From positions 9,764,501 through 9,828,500 of the forward strand of contig NC_133559.1 in NCBI RefSeq assembly GCF_048773025.1: 64,000 bases of DNA, read 5' to 3'. Below, piece after piece: positions 56,881 through 64,000 of this stretch. The stretch is from Camelus bactrianus (taxonomy: Eukaryota > Chordata > Mammalia > Artiodactyla > Camelidae). The position numbers and the translations under genes are program-made. Each line of letters starts with the position of its first letter. The first letter of the stretch is position 1. Under the pieces are notes generated by a model. It saw only the letters and a list, made by a program, of their open reading frames with translations, ran no database searches and had not been told where the DNA came from.

Positions 56881-57139
56881 ACATGAGCATGCATCCCAAA
56901 AGCCACCACTCTGCATTGCCTCCAGCGCCATCCCCTGGCCCAGCGTCCTCCAGCACTGTCCAGACTCCCGCAGTGGCTACGTGGTCTCCCTGCGTCCATT
57001 CTTTGTGTCCCTAAAGTCTGTTCTCCACAGCAGGGCATTAGTAGTGATTCCTTAAGGGATTGTTACCCTACTTGGGAAAAAAAGAATCTGTTCTTAGTGT
57101 TACCATTCATACTAGAAAACTGTATTTAACTAAAACAAC

Positions 57140-57350
57140 ACAACCTGAGTAATCCTTTTAAAACGTAAATCACATCACAGCACTCCTTTGCTCCAGGACT
57201 TATGGCTTCCTAGTGCACTTAGAATAAAATTCACACTCTTTTCACTTCGGACAGACCCCACCTAAGCTGGCCTCTGCCCTCACTTTGTCACTTACCGCTC
57301 TGGTTCCACTGACCTTGCCCTCTTGCTGTCTGGACCCCTTCCTTCAGGGG
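57140..57350 (+). repeat. LINE-2 fragment, sense
   Basis: 'taatccttttaaaacgtaaa', 'tcacatcacagcactccttt', 'gaataaaattcacactcttt' and 'cactgaccttgccctcttgc' match sense L2. Confidence 0.75.
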
Positions 57351-58554
57351 AACTACTTGAAGTTTTGGGGATGCTCAGGATATAGGGAAGAAGCTAACAT
57401 GCATTAAGTAAATGTGCCAGGCCCTTTCATAATTGTGATTGCATGCAATGTTCAGAAGAATAGGCCTCTGAAGCTAGACCTTGGAGGGAACTCCTCTGTC
57501 CTCCATCCCAGCACCCAGTGGGCCAGCTCAGCAAATAAACCCGAGAAGATTCCGGCCTCAGAGCCTTCTGGGCTCCAGTTCTCTCCCTCTAATAACTAAA
57601 GGGCTATTAACAGCCTCTTCACTTATTAAAACAATTTTTTTTTTGGATGCCTGTCCCTCTGGCCCTGACTACATGCCACAGAAAGAAGCTGGAATCCCAG
57701 ATTCCTCTTTGAAAGGGCAGCCTCTCACCAGGGTGAGAACGGCCCCTTTCTGATGGGGGGACACAGACCCTCAGGGCTGGGCATGGGTTCCTCTTGGATT
57801 TAGAAATTCCATGGGGATAAAAGACCTTCAAGGTGAATGGAGAAGCATTGGGATTCTGGTAGATTGAGGACAAAAAGCCTAATATTTGAGTTCAGGCCAG
57901 TGGGCTGGACGAGCAGGTCTGATTCACAGAGACAGGGTCTGCCAATAATGAGAAACATCTTCACATTTCTATCTGTCAAAAAATCAAGGAATTTATGCAA
58001 ATAGATTGCCATTTTTTTAAAGGCTGAAGAATTGGACCGCTGAGCTCTGAGCCTCCCTCTAGGCACTAACAAGTAGCACTCTGGATTCTGACGTCTTTTC
58101 CGGTCCTCGCATGGGCAGGAATGAAGCAACCTGGCTTTTCAGGACAGGGCACTTCCAAATACTCTGCACCTAGTTTCCATTCAGAACATGTGGCTTCGGT
58201 ATAATGTTTACAGCAGACCAGTGGCAAGAGCCAGGATCTAAGATTTTTGATCCTAAGGCTTTCCCACCACAGCTTGTTTCCTGCATACTTGGCATGGACT
58301 CACTGCAGCATCTCTGACTCCTTCTGGGCCTCCATAATAGTAGCAAAGAAAAAGAAAAAAAAAAAAAAAAAAGGCTTAACTCACTCCTGTTATTTAAAAA
58401 CTTAAACCAGGAGTTCTCTCTTCAGGGAAGACCTCCACCTCTATGCCAAAAAAAAAAAAACAAAAAAAACCCAAGAGAAAAAAAAACAAGTTTTTTATAG
58501 CCTCTGTTGGTGTGCATACAAAATTATCTAGTAATTTTTTAAATTTTATTTTTA

Positions 58555-58765
58555 TGCTTTTTTTCTTTTTTTAATTGAAGTATAGTCAGTTTACAATGTT
58601 GTGTTAATTTCTGGTATACAGTATAGTGATTTAGTTTTTTATATAAATATATATATATATTCCTTTTCATATTCTTCTTCATTATAGGCTATTACATGGT
58701 ATTGAATATAGTTCTTTGTGCTAACAGTAGGACGTTGCTGTTTATCTATTTTATATATAGTATCC
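58555..58765 (-). mobile_element. LINE-1 3' end (ungulate type), antisense
   Basis: The same L1 3' region as 52664-52898, recognised by 'ttgaagtatagtcagtttac', 'aatgttgtgttaatttctgg', 'tattgaatatagttctttgt' and 'gtttatctattttatatata'. It is preceded by A-rich low-complexity sequence (58340-58500) and is 5' truncated. Confidence 0.75.
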
Positions 58766-58801
58766 AGGCCAGATTAAGAGCCCCATATTTGTCATCTCAT
58801 A

Positions 58802-58815
58802 GCGCCCCCTTCTGG
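58802..58815 (-). promoter_or_regulatory. Strong CTCF-like core
   Basis: The reverse complement reads CCAGAAGGGGGCGC, matching 13 of 14 positions of CCASYAGRKGGCRS. It sits just after the L1 end. Occupancy is inferred. Confidence 0.4.
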
Positions 58816-59499
58816 TCCCCTTCCATTTGTGCCTCTGTCACTGTTTTTATACCCAACACAGCTAATCAAGGCATTGACATTTTAAAGAGGAATTGTGGTG
58901 CCAGTTGTAAAACAAATACTTCTTTCTTTCCACAATACGGTGCCCTCCAGCTAACACTCAATCTCTCTCCTTCCATCATTCCCAGCCAAGTTTCCGGAAA
59001 TCCATTGTCCAAACTTCTGCACTTTTATCACTTCTCCACCCAAACACACTACTATCTTCTGATCCTGCCAAACCTCCTAGACAGATCCTGCTCTAGTCAT
59101 CAAACCCTGTGCTCACATTTCAGTTATTTTCTTCTGATACAGGATCAGTTTTTAAACCAAGGTTAAATCATGATTTTCGCATAAATATAAAATGAACATG
59201 TGTCAAAAACTGTATTTAATACATTAATTAATGAGAGATCCAGTAAGATATTTCAACTGGTTCAAAGGAAAATTCAAAATACCACACTTATATAGGTCAG
59301 CCAGGGATTCTGAAATGAATTTACAAATAGATGTAAAGCTACTTTGTCCACAAGGCACTAATCAATTGCACTCTACCATACGCAACTGATTTGCATTTCT
59401 CTGGACAAGAATCATTTGCATTATCAGTTTTCTGCAATTTACAAGGTTGTAAAATTGCCAGTAGACAATGAAAGGCAGAGATAACCTTGATGGGTAAGT

Positions 59500-60640
59500 T
59501 AGACGGGCATCCAATAACTCCTTTTGTCCTTTTTAAAATCCTTCCTGACACTTCTTTGACCTGTCTGCAGCATTGAACACTAATGACTGTTCTAAAACTC
59601 TTCCTTTTGCTCCGTGGTGTCACCTCCAATTTTCCCCCATCTCTCTGACTACTCCTTCTCAGCAGAAGTGGGCTCCTCTTCCTCTGTTTGTTCCTTAAAT
59701 GTAGGTAGGTCACCTCCAGTGTTTTGTCCTGGACGCCCTCCCCCTCCCACAGTTTTGAGAACAATCTCATCTATTCTTTTGTCTTTAAACCGAAAAGGTT
59801 ATGCTGATGACTCTCAAACCTCCATTTCCAGCTCAGCTTCCTTCTCAGTTGCAGACCTGCATTTAAAAAAAATGTCCTTCCAGCACCTCAAATACAACAT
59901 GCCCTACCTACAAAACCCACCTTTTCTTCTTTGGTTGTTGTCACCTTTTATCCAGCTGCTTAATCTAAAAACCTTTGGGACTCAAGCTACTCTTTGCTCC
60001 CTTCCTTACATCCAGTCAGTCACCAAGACCTGCTCATTCTGCCTCCTTGCTCCTGCTCCAGCCTGTCCGCTCCTCCCCATTTCCATCACACTTGCCTTGG
60101 TTCAGGCTTTCTTCACTTCCTATCTGGGTTAGTACGAGAGCCTCCTGGTTGATCTTTCTGTCTCCACCCTGACCCCATCTAACCCATACTTGACTCTGCT
60201 GCTGAAATAATGCTTCCAAAAATGCAAATCTGATGTGATACCTCAGCCTTGAAATCATCCCAAGGCTCCCTGTCAAGGTCGGGAAAAAATTAAGCCCATT
60301 AAAAGTCAGTTGAGAGCTTCTGTGAACTGACCCCCTCTGCCCAGCCTCACCTCTTGCTGAGTTCCTTCCTGGGGTTCTAGGGTACCCCCTGTGCCTCTAC
60401 TCACAGCTCCCCATGATGGGGGCCACGCCATTGCTTCCCTCCTTGGCATGGGCTGTTCTCTCCTTGAAATACTTGTCCCTCCCCTTTTTACCTTTTCCTA
60501 GCGAACTCCTAGTCACCCTACAAAACCTATATTGGGCTTTGCCTTCTACCTGGAGATTTCCTCACTTCCTGCCCCTGTCTGGATTATGGGCTTCTTCTAG
60601 GTGCTCCTTGGACTCAAGGTCACAGACAAGTTTGTGACTG
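59500..60640 (+). repeat. LINE-2 copy including part of the reverse transcriptase, sense
   Basis: About 1.1 kb of sense L2. A 'tatgctgatgactctcaaac' stretch at 59801-59820 translates to YADDSQT, the reverse-transcriptase catalytic YADD box. Downstream 'aatgcttccaaaaatgcaaa', 'tcatcccaaggctccctgtc' and 'tgggctgttctctccttgaa' follow the L2 tail. It is old and interrupted by stops. Confidence 0.7.
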
Positions 60641-60984
60641 TTGGGTTATCTCAGGAAAAGGTGTGGCTCTCCTGCTTTTCTCTTTCTACGCACTTGGCAT
60701 ACTGAGTCATCATCGTTCATGGGCGTGGCTTTCTCGTGAGACTGGGTGCTCCTTGCAGGCAGGGACTGGGCTCAACACACACCACCCCCGACCCCTATGT
60801 CTTCCTCTTACATCGTTCCTGAGGATGGCTAATCTCCCCTGGGGAGGCTTCACTCCTTATATAACCCCTCCCCCTCATACAGAATCTCAGAGAGGGCAGA
60901 GCAGGATTGCAGGAAGCCAGCTGTAAGTGGAGGAAAAGGACCTGTGAGGAATTGGTGGTCCAGACTCTAGTTTCACCTTTTAAA

Positions 60985-61345
60985 AACATTCATTCAGTCA
61001 GTCACTCAGTACTGAACACTGTGCTAAGTCTCCGGGATATGGAGATCAGTAGATAATGCTTTCTATCTTTCAGAAATGTGCAGTCCGGTAGCAGAGACAT
61101 ACCTGTATCCAAATAAATGTAATATGTGATGTAACCGCGGGATACTAGGAATTTGAACACAGTGCAGACTTAGCAGAAAGAGAAAGCCATCGCTTACAAC
61201 TGTTGAGAGTTCAAAGTGAGAATGTAACCTCTGAGCAGGGACTTGACAGATGAGAAAGGCAGCCTACTTTTTCACATGAAGAAAGGCATTCCAGGCAGAG
61301 GCAGGCGGCCTAATAAAGACAAGGAGCAGAGCACTTGGAGTGGCT
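60985..61345 (-). repeat. LINE-2 3' fragment, antisense
   Basis: 'cattcattcagtcagtcact', 'aacactgtgctaagtctccg', 'gcagtccggtagcagagaca', 'ggcattccaggcagaggcag' and 'gacaaggagcagagca' are in reversed L2 order. Confidence 0.7.
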
Positions 61346-61454
61346 TCCTTGGGATAAGCCGACAGTCACAAACTTGTGTTGGGGTGCAGGATGGGTGTAC
61401 CGGGGGCAAGCTGGTGTTTGAAGCATTATTGAGATTCTCCCGGATCTATGTCAT

Positions 61455-61825
61455 CCCCCCGCACCCTTGACCCCCTCGGGCACCCGGTGCAGCCACCCAC
61501 GCCACGGGCAGGGGCTCCGGGAGCCAGGGCGGCCGGGGTGGGCGGCGCTGCCTCTGCCCGCTGGCAGCCCGGACCTCCTCCGCGCAGCTCTCCACGCTTG
61601 GTTTATTATGCACGAGGCAGGCAATTTGCCTTGCGCCCCGGGGACCCATCTCGGAGACAAGAAGGTAGTTTGTTCTGTGTAATGGCTTCTGCTGGAGTGT
61701 GGCAGGGCCGGGGCGCGAGCAGGGAACTGGGGGCCGGGGAGCGGGGCGCGGGGCGAGGGATGCGCCCGGCGCCCCCTAGTGGCCGCCCGGAGCCAGAGGC
61801 CCGCGCGGAGGAGGCCGACTCCTTT
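61455..61825. promoter_or_regulatory. CpG-rich segment downstream of KIRREL1
   Basis: About 370 bp with dozens of CpG pairs and GC-box-like runs (gagcggggcgcggggcga near 61739) against a CpG-poor neighbourhood. It includes a non-GC conserved-looking core 'ttggtttattatgcacgagg' near 61600. No exon is identified. It may be a small promoter or enhancer, possibly of a non-coding transcript. Confidence 0.5.
61769..61784 (-). promoter_or_regulatory. CTCF core, full consensus match
   Basis: The reverse complement contains CCACTAGGGGGCGC, which agrees with all 14 positions of CCASYAGRKGGCRS. It lies inside the CpG-rich segment. Occupancy is inferred from the motif only. Confidence 0.6.
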
Positions 61826-62669
61826 CCTCACCCTTCTTTCTGTGGCCTTCTTTGCTTCTTCAGCGGTTTCCTTTGTTTCTCCCATTTCCCTCTATTTTTC
61901 TGCCCCATATTCTTTGAGCCTTACTTAGTGTTTCCTTCCCTCTCCCTCGTTTCCTCCCCAGCACCCTCGTCTTTGTGCTGGGACCGGGAGGGAGAGGGGC
62001 AGGAGGGATACAGGGATGATTAAAGCAGCCATCCTCCCCGCAGGGAACCTCGGCTCACTGCTTCCCGTTCCAGGCCACCTCGGGCTCTCTTTTCCCCTTT
62101 GTAGTAGTCCTATCAGTTACTTAGCCGACCCTCACCTCTGTCCCTATGCCCACAGGAAGACACCCCAGCACCCTGCCCATCGCTTCCAGGTGGAGGAAAC
62201 TCGAAGCTGATCCGAAGAATAAGCGCCCGTTTCTCCTGAGGTCTTCCCATCGTCTCCTCATTCACCAGCGGTGTCTCCCTCCTGAAGCCCACGGGATCCC
62301 AGGAGAGAGAGAGAGAGAAGGGAGAAAGTCCAGGCTGGCATCTCCTGGGGTGATCTCCTGCGATGGGTGTTTAAATCAGCCAGTTGACCGTCTCCTCAGC
62401 TGTATGGTTCTTCCACTGGCTCAGAATGAAGCCAGAAGCTGCCTGTCCCAGGGGTCCCCATACAGAATTACTCCCAGCTTTCGTTCCCCCCAACCCCTTA
62501 CCCTCACCACAAACTTCACCAGGTCAGGCAGTGGAACTGGCCTCTATGCACACATCTGCATAGCAGGGTAAGAACACTGAGCCAACGGTGAGTGCATGCT
62601 GTTTACACTCAGGTGAGTGAGCTGTGCGCTCCTGATGCCTTACACCGCACCCCCCCCCCACACACACCC

Positions 62670-62765
62670 TGCCCTGAATCTCGGTTCTCTCATCTGTAAA
62701 ATAAGGCGGTTGCATTCGATGGACTCAGATCTACAAACTGTGCTAACGTGTGAACTTATGTTAGA
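62670..62765 (+). repeat. MIR-like SINE, sense
   Basis: 'tctcggttctctcatctgta', 'aaataaggcggttgcattcg' match the 3' part of a sense MIR3-like element. Confidence 0.5.
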
Positions 62766-62869
62766 GGTAGAGACTGTCCCACAGTATCCCAGGCAGGGAG
62801 ATGTCTTCTGTGCTGATGGATTCTGGAAGGTTCCCTATGCAAGGGGGAGTCCATGAGTAATGAGAACGA

Positions 62870-64000
62870 GTGGATGGGAGTGGCGGGGGTAGGCTGGGGC
62901 AGGGAAGGAGGAGCAGGAGGGATTTGGGGTAGGTGTGTGTCTGAAAGAAGCAGCAAAGGGAGAGGGGCGGGGCTGGGATGCAAGTGTGGCCACAGGATGA
63001 GAATGTGATTAGAAAGTAAAGGGGTGGGGGTTGAAGTCCAGAGCTTCAGGACACCTCAGGTGATGTCCTCCGGGTGGAGGAAATTGAAAGTCTCTCAGGG
63101 AGCAAGGAGGGAGTGGCAGGAGGAGCCAGAAGGGCCGCAGCAGGCTGGGAGGGGAACAAGAGAGGTGCTCAGGCCAGGAACTGACCAGGGCCAGTGGTCC
63201 AAGAGCCTCGAGGACATGTGGCTTGGAGAGCGAGGAGGTGTTGTGTTGTGGGGGACCTGGACCTTCCTTGCTGAATCTCCTCCAAGCCTGTTGTCATCTG
63301 AGGACCCTGTCTCCTGCGGTTTGCTGGACTTTCCAACAGTGCAGGGGCACCTCCTCCAAGGAACTTCTGGGTTTATGCTCGAGGCATGGCCTCCTCCTTC
63401 CCAGGAAAGGCAAAGTGGCTTATCATTGAAAGGCGGAAGACCTGCGGGGGTGTGTTTGTGTGGGGGCGCGTGTGTGCACAGTGAGGTCTGTGTAGGGGAT
63501 GGGGATGGATGTGTGGACTGGAGTGTGCTGGGATGGGGGGGTGCTGTGCAAGAATGGGGTTGCTGCTGTGACCTGGGAGCACCTGCCAGAGCTCAGCCAC
63601 AGCTCCAGGGAAAGAAGGAGGAGCCACGGGAAGGCAGAGAACCAGGGAGAGGAGGTACAAATCCAGCCGGTCCAGGCTGCGTGCGCGAAGGCAGGAGAAT
63701 GAATGGGCCTGACAAGGAGGAGGAATCTTTCCCCAGTTACAGATCTTATGAAAGAGAACAAAGGAGTAGGGAGGAGGCCCGGCACGGAGGGAGAGAGAAG
63801 AGTGAGTAGAAGCCAAATGGAGGAGGAGGAGGGAGAAGGGAAGGCAAGTGGGAGAATGACAGAGCCAGACAGAGACTGATCTGGGAAGGAGAGGCCCGTT
63901 CAGCTCAGGAATAGTTGTGCACCTGCTCTGGGCGTCGTGGGGCCGGCGGCTGGGGAAGGAAGAGGTGGCCCTGGCCTTCAGGGTGGAGGAGGAGACGCCA
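62870..64000 (+). other. Purine-rich intergenic end of window
   Basis: G/A-rich sequence with several GGA and GAGG runs. The 261-residue open frame at 63024-63809 is low-complexity, lacks recognisable domains and is not called a gene. Confidence 0.5.

Noticed and set aside
61448-62023. 191-residue + strand open frame across the CpG-rich segment
   Set aside because: Open frames are expected in CpG-rich DNA, and the translation shows no recognisable protein. The segment is better explained as regulatory.
63024-63809. 261-residue + strand open frame near the window end
   Set aside because: Purine-rich sequence giving Gly/Glu/Arg-biased translation. No domain is recognised and there is no exon structure.
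1-64000. CRISPR arrays, operons, rRNA or other prokaryote-type systems
   Set aside because: The sequence is mammalian with split genes and SINE/LINE repeats. No regularly spaced repeats or operon structure is present.

Overview
This is a mammalian genomic window, almost certainly from a camelid (camel, llama or alpaca group). The strongest clue is a set of three tRNA-derived SINEs (6099-6284, 37739-37833, about 51531-51623) that match the camelid tRNA-Ala-type SINE family. They sit among the usual ancient mammalian repeats (MIR, LINE-2, old DNA transposons) and ungulate-type LINE-1 3' ends. No prokaryotic, plasmid or CRISPR features are present. || The only gene I can support is KIRREL1 (NEPH1), an immunoglobulin-superfamily adhesion protein best known from the kidney podocyte slit diaphragm. 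It lies on the + strand. Coding exons 2-15 are all present (28185-44787), every intron is GT-AG, and the reading frame is unbroken across all 13 junctions. They encode residues 19-757 if numbered against the 757-residue human protein as I recall it. Exon 1, with the start codon and signal peptide, lies upstream of the window. || Layout: 1-28184 is the 3' part of the large first intron, made of old LINE-2 and MIR copies, a (AC)47 microsatellite, pyrimidine-rich stretches and several non-repeat, homeobox-site-rich blocks that may be enhancers. 28185-41799 encodes the five Ig domains. 43002-43109 encodes the membrane helix. 43277-44787 encodes the cytoplasmic tail, with Fyn/Grb2-type tyrosines and a C-terminal THV PDZ ligand. 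44788 to about 49855 is a roughly 5 kb 3' UTR ending in an AU-rich block followed by a GU-rich element. From about 49860 to 64000 I see no gene, only nested repeats (L1 inside L2, an LTR inside a MIR, an antisense SINE inside an LTR-like repeat), a probable 1.1 kb LINE-2 reverse-transcriptase fragment, and a CpG-rich segment at 61455-61825 with a full CTCF core match. || The most useful second-look items are the CpG-rich/CTCF segment downstream of the gene, the enhancer-like blocks in intron 1, a palindromic pair of TCF/LEF-like sites at 21224-21241, an unexplained 56-bp direct-repeat pair 1278 bp apart, and the three-level transposon nest in intron 5. I found no previously undescribed multi-gene system. 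Repeat-family names come from pattern recall without a database search, so their edges are approximate.
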